From the NCBI RefSeq assembly GCF_036711975.1, contig NC_091967.1:6138001-6202000 (forward strand): a stretch of 64,000 nt of DNA, written 5' to 3'. Source of the DNA: Onthophagus taurus. Its lineage: Eukaryota; Arthropoda; Insecta; Coleoptera; Scarabaeidae. The notes under the pieces were generated by a model. That model was not told the origin of the DNA and searched no databases. It worked only from the letters and a program-made list of their open reading frames with translations. Both the position numbers and the translations under genes were made by a program. Positions 48,701 through 61,404 of the stretch are shown piece by piece; the stretch's first letter is position 1, and the number at the start of each line of letters is the position of its first letter.

Positions 48701-49489
48701 TCTTGGGTGAAATTCTTAGTAATATGTAGTTGTAATGTCACCGGACGCTTTCGTTGTAAAAGATTTATTTATAGGTTTTTCTTCTACATCACTCTTGGCA
48801 GAGACTTCGTACATGACCGAAATTTTTCGGGTTCAGGTCACTACACCGGAACACAAACTGAATCACAAAATATCTCTTCCAAATTCGATTTTGAACTGCG
48901 CTCGAAATTGGAAAATAAATTTTAAATGATTTATCGAGAAAAGTAATCCTAAGTAAGAGGAAGTAATCCTATATTGTTTACGGGTCAGTTATACGAGGAA
49001 AACTAACGTATATTTTAGTGTTCTTTCTAAACCTTCAGATGCTTCAGAAAGTTTCTAAAATATGTTACCTTGGATTATAATTAATAATAAACTTAGAGCT
49101 TATTTTCAATAATAAATTGACCAAGTAATTACTTAATTATCGGTTAAATTCAAGTGGAAAATAAGCTCTTGATGTAATTTGGCTTCAAGTTTTTATTAAT
49201 TTGTTTAATTAAGTTATTTGTTAAATTATGATTTGTTAATTTCGAGAGAAAATCGATAAATGTTTTAATTTTAAGTTCATGACGAATTATTATCGTAATT
49301 GTGCTAAAACCACCATTGCGGTTCATGTGGGGAAACACCATTTCAGATTCATAGTAGAGATAATTAACTAGGACCTTTTCACTTTAATGTATAAATTTAT
49401 GCAATTTTACAACTAATGCTACTTCGTGGAATCTCTCATAATCGAAAATTAGTCTAGAAACGAGAATTTATTGAATAATATATAGATTT

Positions 49490-49930
49490 GCAGCGTTTTT
49501 ATCTGCTCAATCTTCAGCTCTTCAGTGTTAACCCTTGTTTGCAAAAACTAACAGGATTCTTAGATTTGTTACAAAACCCTTTCTTTGCATTTTCGTGCAG
49601 TTTGAAGTTTCACCAGTATATCACAAAACATTTTCTTGCAGTTGGGCATTTAGACAATGTAATTCCTGATTTCTTGTTGAAGTCTGGAGTTTGATTAATT
49701 CAATTCCGTGCAGTTTTTTGCAATTTAGAGTTTAGACAGTATGATTCCTGACATTTTCTTCAATTCTGGACTTTTGCCAATGTAATTCTAAAAATTTTCT
49801 TCTAGTTTAGAGTTTGTCCATTATTACATTGGACATTTTTTAAATGTTGGGCATTTGCCAGTGTAATACAAAACATCTTTTTACAGTTTAGAGGTTTTCT
49901 AGTGTAATACTAAACTTCTTTTGAGTTCAA
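49490..49930. repeat. degenerate tandem repeat, period about 50 bp
   Basis: Variants of CAGTTTAGAGTTTTGCCAGT followed by GTAATTCCTGACATTTTCTT recur roughly every 45-55 bases across this segment. The copies have diverged strongly, so the boundaries and copy number (perhaps eight) are approximate. Confidence 0.5.
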
Positions 49931-52900
49931 TCTAGGCTTTAGGTCATTGAGATTGGTGCTGCTCATCAGATTTACTCTTCTGTATTTCTTTGGGATTGTG
50001 ATTTATTCAATGTTGTCTACTAATTGCCTCAGCAGAATTTCCTTTGCTTCAATTCTTTCCTTAAATTCTATTACTCATTAAATTCTAAGCATCATAAGCC
50101 CTTCGACCTTAATTTTTAAGTTACTCGTTAAACATAAATTTTATATCTACGTTTGGATCAATATTACTACTTATTAGTAGATAAAAAGATTCGGTTATAA
50201 ATTCAATAAAATGTATGGTAATACCGAAAAAGAAATCAATTTGTCCAAGAGTTCCTATCCAAAGTGATTTTTTCGGATGATTTCATTGAACGGAATCGTA
50301 TATAAGGTCGAAAAACGCAAAAAATCCAATTTCGCCATTTGGACCGTGAAGCAATAAAGCCCGGCTTGACGTTTTCATCCGCACCTTGCGGAAAATAAAT
50401 ATAAAATTCGACCAGCTGTCCGTCTCGGCGCCGACGCCTCCGTCGTTGTCTTTTCAGGTGACGCAGCTTGTGAAGGTTTATGCCAGGTTCGGCTTTTCGA
50501 ATAAATATTAAATATCCTAGAAAGTAACAAAACTTACGATACTTTTGGGATGTCTATAAAACGCGGAATCGCATCAAAGAAAATGTGCATACGTCGAATT
50601 TCTAGTAAAATAGAATATTATGTGACTTCGTATATCTAGTACACAGTTTTGTGTAAGTTTGTTGAGAAAACTTTTGGACTTAATTTCAACTTCATAAAGT
50701 GACTTCATAATTTGTGACGCCGACGCTTTGCGCCAAGAAGCGCAAAAGATTAAGTTTCATCAAACTCTGCACATTTCGGGGAAGGTAAAGATACATTTCC
50801 TGTACTCCGCGCAAATTGAATTAATGTATAAAGTGAAGGAATACAAAGTTGTCTTTGAAATCGTGTCCTCCCTTCATTACCCTGGCTACTCCTCCTGCAC
50901 ACCTACGAGGCCGTTCAGAAAAACTTTCCACGCCGGGTAAACAAGTAAATTAATTGGAAATCTTAGAAGTTCTTTCGCAAATGAAATTTCACGCGATCTC
51001 CGCTAACTTTGCAAACACGTCTACTTAGTCGTCGAGAAAAAGATGGGCAACAGTAAAAAAAGAGTTATTCACAAGGGAAAAATTATTGCCGTAATGTCTC
51101 TTCAAAAAGAAAACTTTCTAAACTAGAGATAAAAGAAACAAGAAATTATAAAAGAGGCGACTTCATCGTAGCTTCTCACTAAATGAATACTAAATGTAAT
51201 AAGAATGTATTAAAGTGAAGGTACGAAAACTATTAGCATTAATATATCTTGTATTACTGTTGCTGTTCATTACTTATTCATTAAAGCGCTTCATAAACAG
51301 AAATGTTAAACCTTTAAGCTAAATAAAATTTTATTATTTAATAAGGTATCCTCCACATATTAAACTGTTTTCGAACAAAATCAAATAGATTAAAAACTGA
51401 CGCAAATGCCTAAATAGTTAATGATTGACATTTCACATGGTCACATTATTACACAAGAAAGGTCAAGAAAGTTCCATACAGTTTTTGCACTATCTTGGAA
51501 ACAAATTAGTCTTGTTTTTCAAAGCGAACGTATTTATCGTTTATGATTGTTAAGAGTCTAAAGATGCAGTTATACGCGTAACAGGATCGCGCATAGATAA
51601 GCCGCGATCTCTATTTAGTAATAACCCTTCTTACTTCACAAACGATTTCGGCTTTTTCCTTTCATTGCGATGTTTTTTGACAAACATATTAATTCACATT
51701 TTGATAAAAGTAAGGTCATGGCTGATAATTCCGTAAACGATTATAGATTAATTGGAATAAAATGATTTTTTTTTAATTGTATTTTTAGATATGTAAAGGA
51801 AATAAAATCCGGGTTGAACGTAAAATTTTATCAGCACATGAGTAAGACTTAAAGAGTATTTAAATGTTTACATCCGTTTGTATTTTTATACAGGGTGCGT
51901 AAAAAGTAAGTTGAGAAACTATAAAATTCATGTAACTGATATGCTCAATTTGCGTTCAGAAATGGCAGAGGGACGTGAGAGCGATACCACCTTCTTCGAT
52001 TGAATATAAAAAGGAAAATAGCGGGGAAAAGATCTGTAGGGACATCAAAATGTCATAACCGGCAATTGGATCGCCAATCTTCGTCCAGACACGGCGCAAG
52101 AAGAAGAATAGAACTAGACATATCACTTATACCGGTGTTGGTATAAAAAGAACTTTGGAGACTAAACCAAAGAAGACCTAAGGAAGTCCAAAAACTGCTT
52201 GGGTTAGGTTGGGTTTGCTTGGGTTGGGTTTGTGACAGAAGATACGATGTGGAGTGTATTTTCTTTGAATGTGACAGATGACATAGAATCAAAACAGAAA
52301 CGCATGTAAGAACGCAAGATCAAGTGGAACATAAGGAAGGTTGTTCAAACCAAGGTGAGAAGAAAAAGGTGCTAAACGGCTACACGGGGAGAAGAATTGG
52401 TTTACTTCTAAACATTGTGTCATTTAGTATTTATTATCCTTTATGTTGTAATTTTTCTTTGAAGTAGGAAAGAAGTAATCAAAGAGATTTTCAAAATATT
52501 CCCAGAACATTGCAACACACAAAGAAAAAAGAAATGTTGCGTGTTACAATGAATAACGTCGTAGTTAGATGATAATTTCAATGCCATAGCGTGCACTTAT
52601 TTCTGTTAAGAATCAGTTCAATATTAGTATAACCTTGCAATAAAAATTAGAAAAGAAACGCAATTTTCTGTGAGATTACATAAACTTTAAATAATGTGTA
52701 TTAGGAAATAATTAGGGGGAAATATGTTACAAGGATTTATTAATCTATTTAAATAGATAAAAAATAGTTTGATCTAAAAGGGTTATTCGCGAATTATGTA
52801 TTCCTACAAGGTGGTAATTTTCAGACGTTATCGATCGTTCAAATTTTTCTCGACGGTCTTTCAAATCCCTTGGATATTTTACAATTTGCAATTTAAATTT

Positions 52901-54228
52901 TCTCAGCAATGAAATCGTTAAGAACATTTTTATTGTACATCTATTTTTGGAACATCCAAAATGTCTATCATTTTATTTTAATCCCAACAATATTTTCCGT
53001 CAATTTTCTATTCACAATTTCAAATTGAAATTCCAATAGCTGACAGCTTTAATCTTTGTCCAGTAGAAATCGCATTGTGCACCGATCTGTATTATTGTCA
53101 TTCTAGCCAGGAATTAACCGGATTTTATCTCCATATTCGAGAAAACAATATAGAAGTATGTGTATTATCTCCATAGACAATGCTATTTCACAACAAGAGC
53201 GAAGTGACTACAAAAGATTCTCCCGTAAATTTAGGTGTCACGCGGAAATTTATTCATTAAAAAGGTGCTCGAAATAGTTAAGATCGAAATCGATTCAATT
53301 TAATTTAATCTGGATTAAGCTATTATTGTAAAGGATGATAAGCATTCAATTAGTTCATGGGAACTAATATTTTAATAAACACTTGTAAGATAAGAAAGTG
53401 GATTAAGAGGTAAGATCGATGTAGGTTTAAATATTTTAATAAGTCTGGATTGGGAATTATACAATTTTGATTGATTGCACGGCGAGATTAATTTTATGGT
53501 TCAATCGGATTAAGAAAACGAAATCATTTATGATTTAATTTAAAAAACTTTAAAAGAGCCGTTAAGATGATCTATGTGTTACATAACAAAAACCAAAACA
53601 ACAAGAATTACTCATCATTGATGTAACAACAACATAAAATACTTTATTATTCTATAAATATTTCGAATAAATTAAATTTACGTAACAATAATTATTTAAA
53701 AACAATTTACTATGTTAACTGAAACATCTAATCTGGAAGTATCATAAACCAACAAAACTTCGAGGGGTAATTAAATGCACATCGTAACCCTTCATAACAA
53801 AACTTTCCCATTATCGCCATCAAACATAGACAACTTTCACATTAAACCAAATTAAACTTCCCTCTCAACGCGGAGTCGATACAAATTTCCATTTGACGCT
53901 CTTAACAAAATTGTTAATAACTCTTTTGAAAATTTAAAGTTAAAACCGACAATTCACTTGTCGCTAAAAGGCAACCCGAAACCCTTTTCAAATATGTCAA
54001 AACGGATAACCATATACAACTATATTTCCTCTCAGTGGATCAATAACAAACATTACTCTACACCATGACGTCGCAACACCGAAACAACATCCCCAATTCT
54101 ATGTAACGAACACTCGTTGTTATGACAGTGCGGACAGATAAATTATAATGCTAATTGATTCTATGTTTCGACTTAAACGCTTCTAAATTTGTTTTCGGCA
54201 AAATTAAAAAGTAAAATTGATAAATTTC

Positions 54229-54234
54229 TTTATT
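54229..54234 (-). promoter_or_regulatory. poly(A) signal of V-ATPase c'' gene
   Basis: On the minus strand AATAAA begins 15 bases after the stop codon, which implies a very short 3' untranslated region. Confidence 0.6.
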
Positions 54235-54248
54235 AAAATTTTTGTATT

Positions 54249-54878
54249 TTACACCTCTCCCATTTTTACTTTTGAAAGCATATAAATTCCAACAATCAAA
54301 CCAAACAGTCCAATTGCACTAGCAAAAATCTCAATAATAAGAATTTTAACAAATAAATGTGAATGTGCAGCGTCCGCTAAAGCTCCCCCAGAACCAACAA
54401 TACCAACTGCTGCGCCACAAAATAAATTAACCAATCCAACTGTAATACCAGCTCCAAACATAACATACCCCGCCAACCAATTTCTTGCACGAATATCTGG
54501 GGTTAAATTCGCCCAAGAAAAATCTTCTAGATAACCGGCTAAAACGATCGCGGTTATTAATCCGTATATAGCGACGGCTTCGCAAAATATAATCGAGATT
54601 AAGTTTTTGGTTTTGATGTGGGGTGCTTTAATTCCTCCGCCCATTATACTTGTTCCCGTTGTGTGTATTCCTAAAGCTGCACCCACTACAGAGAATGACA
54701 CAGAAAATGATATTCCTAATGTACCCCACATATGTGGGGACGATTCTTCTAGAAACCATAGTCCACTTATTCTATATGCCTTACCACTTAGAAGATTGTA
54801 AAGAGTTACTATGATAATACACCAAAATCCAAATATACAAATTATTGAACCTAAGATTTTTTGCTGTTTACTTAACAT
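54249..54878 (-). CDS. VhaPPA1: V-type ATPase 21-kDa proteolipid subunit c'', intronless
   Basis: A single uninterrupted frame of 209 residues, matching the usual length of subunit c'' (ATP6V0B/VhaPPA1; yeast Vma16). The subunit is part of the proteolipid rotor ring of the membrane Vo sector, which carries protons into vacuoles, lysosomes and the apical lumen of insect epithelia. Hydrophobic helices are at about residues 10-30, 52-75, 92-116, 134-162 and 174-203. The essential proton-carrying glutamate is E100 in FCEAVAIYG, and the second-repeat glutamate is E183 in [22 protein letters not shown] and [12 protein letters not shown] are family landmarks. Start: the first Met, followed by the polar SKQQK before helix 1. 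No introns and no neighbouring gene; it may be an ancestral intron loss or a retrocopy, but the frame is intact and no A-tail is seen. Confidence 0.95.
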   Translation of the reverse strand: MLSKQQKILGSIICIFGFWCIIIVTLYNLLSGKAYRISGLWFLEESSPHMWGTLGISFSVSFSVVGAALGIHTTGTSIMGGGIKAPHIKTKNLISIIFCEAVAIYGLITAIVLAGYLEDFSWANLTPDIRARNWLAGYVMFGAGITVGLVNLFCGAAVGIVGSGGALADAAHSHLFVKILIIEIFASAIGLFGLIVGIYMLSKVKMGEV

Positions 54879-55213
54879 TTTTATAAAATGTTTAATATTA
54901 AATATATCTGTCAGATTATATATGTCAATATAAAATCACTCCTAAATTAATAAATAAAATCCCTATATCTGGCAAAAAAAAGGAAATTAATTTATCTCAA
55001 CACTTATTTCATGTTCCTAACTTCTCTCTACTTTTTAGCGCCATCTCACAAATCTAAAATCAATTACAATTAATAAATCTTTTCTTTTTAAGGTTGGCAA
55101 ATGAAATGATAAATAGAATCGAGTACAAAAAATTGTAAAAGTTTGACAAAATATTACGATAAATGATTATTCTGCCAATTTTTGTTTCATTTACGTTATA
55201 TATTTTAAAACTG

Positions 55214-55305
55214 ATTTCAAGCCAAGGTCGCTTGCGGCCGAGGCGCTACAATGTTTAGTGTTGAATTTTAACTGTAGCACACCGGCCGCAAGGGACTTCG
55301 GGTTT
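55214..55305. repeat. palindromic element, GGCCGCAAGC family, 55-kb copy
   Basis: The left arm AAGCCAAGGTCGCTTGCGGC continues CGAGGCGCTACA, and the right arm is TGTAGCACACCGGCCGCAAG followed by GGACTTCGGGTTTA. Together they form an imperfect inverted repeat of about 32 bases around a short AT spacer. Same family as 38724-39061. Confidence 0.8.
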
Positions 55306-55317
55306 ATTGGGTGACTA

Positions 55318-55365
55318 AGTAACTAAAACTAACACTAGACCTAAATCTAGAAACATTCGGGTTTA
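55318..55365 (-). repeat. dispersed CTAG-rich repeat, second copy
   Basis: The minus strand carries TCTAGATTTAGGTCTAGTGT and TAGTTTTAGTT, closely matching the start of the window in opposite orientation. It directly abuts the palindromic element at 55214-55305. Confidence 0.6.
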
Positions 55366-58249
55366 GCCGTGTGCCTCTTCAGACGGCCGAAAACTCAGGG
55401 TTGTCATAAGGACCTTTTTCATGTATACTTTTTACTGCCTCTCTTTTCTTTCTTCATATACGAATTACATCAACAGAAAGTTTTGTTATTGTGCAAAAAA
55501 TCGATATTTTTAGGATTCTGAATCCGATTAGATTTTTTTATGTTTGTGGGTTTGTTTCTACGTATCATGTATGTGTGTAAACACGATAATTCACAAATTC
55601 AATTAGCGTTGGTGACGAAAATTGGTATATGGCTTTTACACTAAAACCGTAGATCTGTATCAACGTTTGGGCTAAATCTGTCAACCGGAAATAATACTTC
55701 ATCTGAACACATCGAATATCTTACATCTGACTTTATGAAATCATGAAATTTAAAAATATTTTTTAATTAAAAAAATAAAAGCTGCGGATAAGAATGTTAT
55801 CAATAAAAATTGTTCGTAATAAATTACAAAAACATAGTCCATAAACGATTTTTCTCCAAATATTTCGATTTTTTTTGTTATAACGCATAACATTTATTAT
55901 AATTCGAAAACGAGAAAAGTTTGCAGAAAATTCTATTCATGAAAATCATGTGTTTTCAACTTATTCATAAAAATCTTAATCATATGCTTCCAGAAAACCT
56001 TGACTACGATTAATTATAGGCTATTAACTACATTTAACCATTAATTTTCCAGTTGTGTAACTAGAAAACATATAATTACCGCAAGAAATTAATTATTTTT
56101 GTTTATACATTCAAACCAGAAAGAAAAAGTAAGAATAGAATCAACAAGTATGGATTGAAAATGAAGCTGTATTGTTTAGAATTGATATCATTGAGTTTCC
56201 ATTTCGAAATTCTATTAGTGTAATTGAAAGTTGAGCAAACGCGAGAGATGTCAACTGTAGGTCAAACTCACTTACTCGATTGGTTTAAATCTAATTTGGC
56301 GAAGGGTACTTTACTACCGGCTGACTCTTCAGCGCGGTTACAAACACAGATCGGAAAATGCAATTGAACTTATTAAGTCGAAACTGCATAAACACCGAGT
56401 TACACGTGGTCTTTATAACCTTGAACGAATATATACATAATATTATTTATCATTAAACAAAGTATCTCCCAAACAATTAGGATGTCAAAGAACTTTTAAA
56501 GAATTTTTTTCTGAAACATTTCTTACCTTTCAATGTGGAAATTTGAAATAAAGAGTTATTTTGAAAATAATCGTTGTCAAAAATCAAAGTAATTAATTAT
56601 GAATGGTAAATAAAACACACTAAACACAAGAATCGGGTGGTAGACTGACAACAAACTAAGCAGACGTTTGGGTTTTATTCAACACAACCCCACTCCGTAC
56701 GAAGTCATGCGCGGGTCTCTTTCGATCAAAATCAAACCATATCATCATTAGGGCTAATTTGCTGATACCGTTCTTGATGCGAACGACTCGTTCCACCACT
56801 TGTTTGTCGGTTACCTCGTTAGAATCGAGGACAGAAAAGTGCTTACCGTTGCGTTCTCTCCACCCTTAAAATTCCACCAACGGTTTTCGAAAATGCCTTT
56901 GGGAAAACGACAGTTTCCGAAATGAAATTATAACGGACAAATTTGTTGTGTTAATAAGTGTGTTACTACAAGGGTCATGAAAATAATAAAAAAAATTGTC
57001 TAAAAAGTTTTCGTGCGAGATTACTACGTAGAATAAAAAAACCCACACACGCTATATCATTAAACCGCTTATTTGGGATGATTTTTTTATTATTTCAAAA
57101 TTGTTCAATTCAACTATCATTTCCGTCATTGACGATATCCGTTTTTCTGTACCTAACGAATTTAGTCCAATTAGAAAAAATGTTATTTCACTCGATATTT
57201 CAACAAGAACCACACGAAGCATTATGAAACAACTATGTCACGCAAAGTAGTTTAACAAATATTTGCTATAGCTTAACATTTTATAAATATAAAAAAAATT
57301 AAAATAATCTTTTAATCAAATCAATTTCGATAAAAAGTAAAAAAGTTTTGATTCATGAAAAGTAAATTTCGATTTCAATTAATCGAAGGTAACAAATTAC
57401 CCGATCACGCTATGTATACTCCAAGGGATGCATTGTAATTAAAATTGAAACGAAATTTGCAATTCAGATTGAAAGCGAACAGCGGCAAAATCTCATAAAA
57501 AACCCCCGTCATTCATACACAGTTCGTTGCTGGACTGTTGAAACGCTGCTGAAATGCGGTGGGTAAGGAACTTGAATATTTATGACTTTCAACAACCGTG
57601 CGCGATGGATATCTATAGAAAAAAGGATTTTTTTTAAATTACAAACCCCGATCTGGATGTTACAACACTATTATTCGCGGATTTTCAATTTATCATTGAT
57701 AAATACATAATGATAAATAAGTAAGGTTCTTATCGAATTTATATTATAAACATGCCTTTTCGTAATCTTAACTATTAAAGTTAATGATGCGTGAAGAAAG
57801 CAAATTATCTATTAACTAATACAACATTTCGAAATATTAGAATCATGCGTAAGTGGTGAAGTTGGTGAAAAAGTGTCACGTTCCTAGATTTTAAATAACA
57901 TATAGATTAATTTTTTGTTATTTAGGAGTCATAAAACGTGATGAAATTCAAAATATCTATATCAAAACTATCTACATACAATATCAAAATCTCATTTTAT
58001 TTGCGTTAAATAAAATAATAAATCTTTATTTTTAATTTGTATTGGTTAATCGTAAATATCTAATTGCCAAAGAGATTTCACATTTTTGGTAATTTCTGAT
58101 AATTCCACCTATACGTAACCAAAGCAACAAGTTTAGTGACAAGTTTAGTACCTGTTCCTACATTTAGATAAATTACATATCGGGAAGGCGGACCAACCAA
58201 CCATCTATTTACCTCGATAGATAACGTTATCAAATTTCACCGTGCTTTC

Positions 58250-58650
58250 CAATGCTCTTAACAAACATTAATACCTTGCTCGGTGAAAGGCATTCAGATC
58301 CTTTGGGGAGACAAACTGCGACCCATTAATCAGCAGTGCCCAGTAAAGACACCCATTAAAACTTTAATGCTGCTACGAACAAGTCCTAAAATATTCCCAG
58401 GTTTGACAGTGGCGATAGCACAATATCAGTGCTTATAATGTCTTCCACAGCCCATTGGTAAGACATGTCGAAACAGTTTTGAGCAGTCTTTCAGCGGTAA
58501 GACTCCAATTTTTTCCACAAAGATTACTACAAGTCCACAACGATAGTCTCTCCCTGCAAATGTCCATTCCATGAGAGGGTTTTGTCTAGAATAACTCCTA
58601 GATATTCAAACGTGACCACGAAATAAAAACTTCTTGTAATAGAAATACCT
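58250..58650 (-). pseudogene. decayed, internally deleted non-LTR retrotransposon fragment
   Basis: On the minus strand, translated with frame changes, one segment (about 58580-58630) reads TFEYLGVILDKTLSWNGHL, the thumb motif at the end of non-LTR reverse transcriptases. Further downstream (about 58330-58345) a segment reads VLMGVFTGHC, the conserved motif that follows the RNase H region in Jockey-like elements. Stops and frameshifts interrupt both, and most of the RNase H domain between them is missing. This is a dead relic that cannot encode an enzyme. Confidence 0.7.
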
Positions 58651-60199
58651 GCATACTGAAACATTCAGAGGTAATAGACGAAATGAAGCAAAAAGACATA
58701 AAGACTAAAGAATCTCAAGACTTGTTTGTGTACACCTGCGTCAAAAATCGAAATAAAAAGTAATGTAAGTTACACGCCGCAGTAATAAAAACAATTATTC
58801 CCTAAAGAATTCTAATGGGTTGGCCGTGAAACTCAGCAAAACGTTCTTTCTTCCCACCTTAGGGTATGGAAAAAACCTATTATAGAGGATATCAACTCTT
58901 TCCATCTCACCATATCTCATTATCGAAGAAAACATGCGCCGAATCGTTTATATTTATCATCAGATATTTCAAGCCAAGTCATTATCGATTCTATTACTCA
59001 TATATAGTTTATGAGTTTGTTAACTTATGATAAGTGGTCTAAAATGTTTAAAATAATTCCATTTTCTAAGTACTTTAATTACAATTAATACAATTATAAT
59101 TATCTATTATCACTGATATATTCGATAAGATATTTTAATGTAGATATGATTTTGATGCGTTAAAACGTTTTTACAACCTAATAGATCACACCATAACATA
59201 TTACTTATCAAATTGAAATCACAACGTTAATACGATAATGGAGTCAATTTGCTCCCTAAATTTTAAACTATTAGGGCTAATTCGAACGCGAAAAAATACT
59301 TCCTCTAAATCAACGTGTGTTTATATGTGTGATATAACCATGTTGTGTGAGATCTTCTTTACAATCCGAATGTTAAATTATAATAGTCTCTCATTATCGT
59401 GGTACAATAATTTAGACAAATTGTAGTGTGTGCTAGAATACACATTGTAACTGTTGTTTCCTGTTCACGCCATACATATTTAAGCAACTGTTACGAAATA
59501 CTTTTGGATAGTTTTAAAACGAATAACCAGAAAAGCTTACCTATAATTTTAGATTCGAGAACGTTTACTACATTTGAAGTCACAATAATTTAAAATTTTA
59601 AATAATTAAAATATATACAAAAAATTACTTTTTCACTTTACATTTAGTGCAACAAGACACACCACATGTTAATACTAAATAGCTTTTCTTTCATTTCCTA
59701 CTTTGGAATGTTCTACTAAAAGAACCAGTTTGACGACAAGAACATGCTTTTGAAGAAATTTATTTTATAAAAATCTGAAAATTTCTTTAAATATCTTTTA
59801 AAAAATCTATATTAAACAATATCAATTTAAAAAATGTTTATTAAAAGTTAATAATAATCAAATTATGTAATTTTTTCAATTTTCAAAAAATAATTATTGC
59901 GTCATCTATTAGCGACTAGAATAAACACAATAATAGTCATTAAATTCTTTTTTCTTTCTGCAAATAATTCAACACAATTAATTAAAGAAAAGATACATTT
60001 ATTATAATTTAATAAACAAATTCACTCAATAAATTTAAGATTTATCTTTATTACTATTGAAATTATATAAATGATTTTCTTACTTTAAAAAAAGATGTCG
60101 CTGCAAAGCAAAACATTACAAACGTGAAAGATAGGTTATGTCATAACCTCACTTTAATTTTCTTAAAACTCAAATAATTCTTAAAATTAATAATTTAAA
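58651..60199. other. intergenic stretch upstream of mS29/DAP3
   Basis: AT-rich with no gene recognised. A minus-strand patch at about 59640-59745 encodes two short cysteine-bearing stretches (ACSCRQTGSF and CGVSCCTKCK) separated by a stop, perhaps a mobile-element remnant. The near-palindrome AGGTTATGTCATAACCT at 60133-60149 lies about 50 bases upstream of the mS29 start codon. Confidence 0.45.
60133..60149. promoter_or_regulatory. palindromic promoter-proximal motif of mS29/DAP3
   Basis: AGGTTATGTCATAACCT is an 8+1+8 palindrome located 51 bases before the start codon, in what must be the promoter or 5' leader. Symmetry suggests a dimeric factor site. No factor can be assigned from sequence alone. 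Confidence 0.4.
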
Positions 60200-61363
60200 A
60201 TGTTAAAAGTACTTTCGCCTGATATAATATTAAAATATAACAGTAAAACTTTATCGAAACGATTACTTTTAACAATTTCTTCGTCACGGCAAGAAAAAAG
60301 GTACAATAGCTTTAGAACGACTGAAACAAATCCATTAAATCACACTACGAATCATCTTGGTCAATTTTATCGCATTTCCCACGATTTAGAACAGAAAATT
60401 TTCCATCATGGTGGTTTACCTAAATCGTTTCAAATACAAAGTAAAACGTTTACTGAAACGTGTTTAATGGTTCGAGAGCCTTATGTAGATATCGTAAATT
60501 GTATAAAGTCTATGGATTTTTCGAAACCTGCGTTAAGATTTGTTTTGTATGGTAAAGAAGGAAGTGGAAAAACATTAACAATGGCCCATCTTTTACACTA
60601 CGCATATTTATCAGATTTTCTTATTGTTCATGTCCCATGGGTTGGAAATTGGATGAGACGATGTAAAGAAAGCAGTGCTTCATCTACAAAAGAAGGTTAC
60701 ACAGACATAAATTTAGATGCAGCGTCGTGGTTGTTACATTTTAAAACACAAAATGCAACTTTGTTGAATAATCCTGATTTTGTTACTTCAAAAGAATATA
60801 TTTGGAGCAAACGTGAGAGCACTCCAAAAGAAGTGTCACTTATAAAATTAATCGACCATGGCATTAGCAGGGTTAAATATGCTTCTGATTGTGTGGTATG
60901 TTTAGCGGAGGAAATAAAACATTTATCTAAAAAAGGTTTATGTAAAACTTTCGTGGCCATTGATGGATTTAACGCATTTTTTTATCCGAATACTCGCATA
61001 AAAACCGAAAAGAAAGAAATTGTTCATCCTTCTAAAGTCGTCGTAACAGAAGCATTTTTAAATTTGACTAGATACGATTGGAACAATGCTGTTTGTGTGG
61101 TTACTGTTGATCAATTAGTTCATGCAGAACAGGATAAATTATCTTATTTACCAAAATATTTATTGGGGAAAGATGGTTTTGAACATTTAGATCCTTTCAT
61201 ACCAATTTGTGTGTCTGGTTACTCCAACAAAGAATTCACAAGTTGTATGGATTATTATAGAGAAAGAAAATGGGTTCCAAGTTTGCCTGGGATGGATGAA
61301 GAATTAGCTTTTCTTAGTAATTCTAATCCCTATAAGTTAATGGGATTATGTGGTCCTTTATAA
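60200..61363 (+). CDS. mRpS29: mitochondrial small ribosomal subunit protein mS29 (DAP3), intronless
   Basis: A single-exon frame of 387 residues, close to the family's usual length. mS29/DAP3 is a GTP-binding structural protein in the head of the mitochondrial small ribosomal subunit; in mammals it was also named death-associated protein 3. The first 35 or so residues are basic and hydroxylated with few acidic residues, fitting a mitochondrial import presequence. The P-loop GKEGSGKT is at 118-125, the Walker-B-like FVAIDGFNAFF near 251-261 with D255, and VVTVDQL and LPKYLLG follow. The C terminus VSGYSNKEF...DYYRERKW is characteristic of the family. Start is the first in-frame Met (AAAATG) before the presequence. 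No introns are seen. The gene is head to tail with alpha-catulin. Confidence 0.95.
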   Translation: MLKVLSPDIILKYNSKTLSKRLLLTISSSRQEKRYNSFRTTETNPLNHTTNHLGQFYRISHDLEQKIFHHGGLPKSFQIQSKTFTETCLMVREPYVDIVNCIKSMDFSKPALRFVLYGKEGSGKTLTMAHLLHYAYLSDFLIVHVPWVGNWMRRCKESSASSTKEGYTDINLDAASWLLHFKTQNATLLNNPDFVTSKEYIWSKRESTPKEVSLIKLIDHGISRVKYASDCVVCLAEEIKHLSKKGLCKTFVAIDGFNAFFYPNTRIKTEKKEIVHPSKVVVTEAFLNLTRYDWNNAVCVVTVDQLVHAEQDKLSYLPKYLLGKDGFEHLDPFIPICVSGYSNKEFTSCMDYYRERKWVPSLPGMDEELAFLSNSNPYKLMGLCGPL

Positions 61364-61398
61364 TTTATGTGATAGCTTTGTAAAAAATTGATAAAATT

Positions 61399-61404
61399 AA
61401 TAAA
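61399..61404 (+). promoter_or_regulatory. poly(A) signal of mS29/DAP3
   Basis: AATAAA lies 36 bases after the mS29 stop codon. Confidence 0.65.

Larger units (their letters stand above)
44131..54228. other. gene-poor intergenic stretch
   Basis: No gene is recognised. A CpG-rich island is at 45540-45770, a degenerate tandem repeat at about 49490-49930, and GC-elevated segments at about 50270-50480 and 50720-50940. A possible transposon end (CAGGGTGCGTAAAAAGT) is near 51892, and a GGGTTGGGTTTG-rich patch at about 52199-52232. Long sections, such as 46000-49000 and 52400-54200, show nothing I can name, although 46000-47200 has the mixed composition of a decayed mobile element. Confidence 0.45.
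54879..58250. other. intergenic stretch between V-ATPase c'' and a LINE relic
   Basis: No gene recognised. A palindromic-family element is at 55214-55305 and a CTAG-rich repeat at 55318-55365, both listed separately. The remainder is AT-rich, with slightly richer patches at about 56640-56860 that show no motif I can name. Confidence 0.5.

Noticed and set aside
51890-52370. Possible transposon starting CAGGGTGCGTAAAAAGT with GGGTTGGGTTTG repeats
   Set aside because: No matching opposite end, target duplication or coding motif could be found by eye; kept only as a remark in the intergenic entry.
59640-59745. Cysteine-rich minus-strand patch (ACSCRQTGSF ... CGVSCCTKCK), suggestive of a metallothionein or a C-terminal Cys motif of transposon proteins
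   Set aside because: An in-frame stop separates the two parts, there is no start codon or acceptor, and the Cys spacing matches no family well enough.
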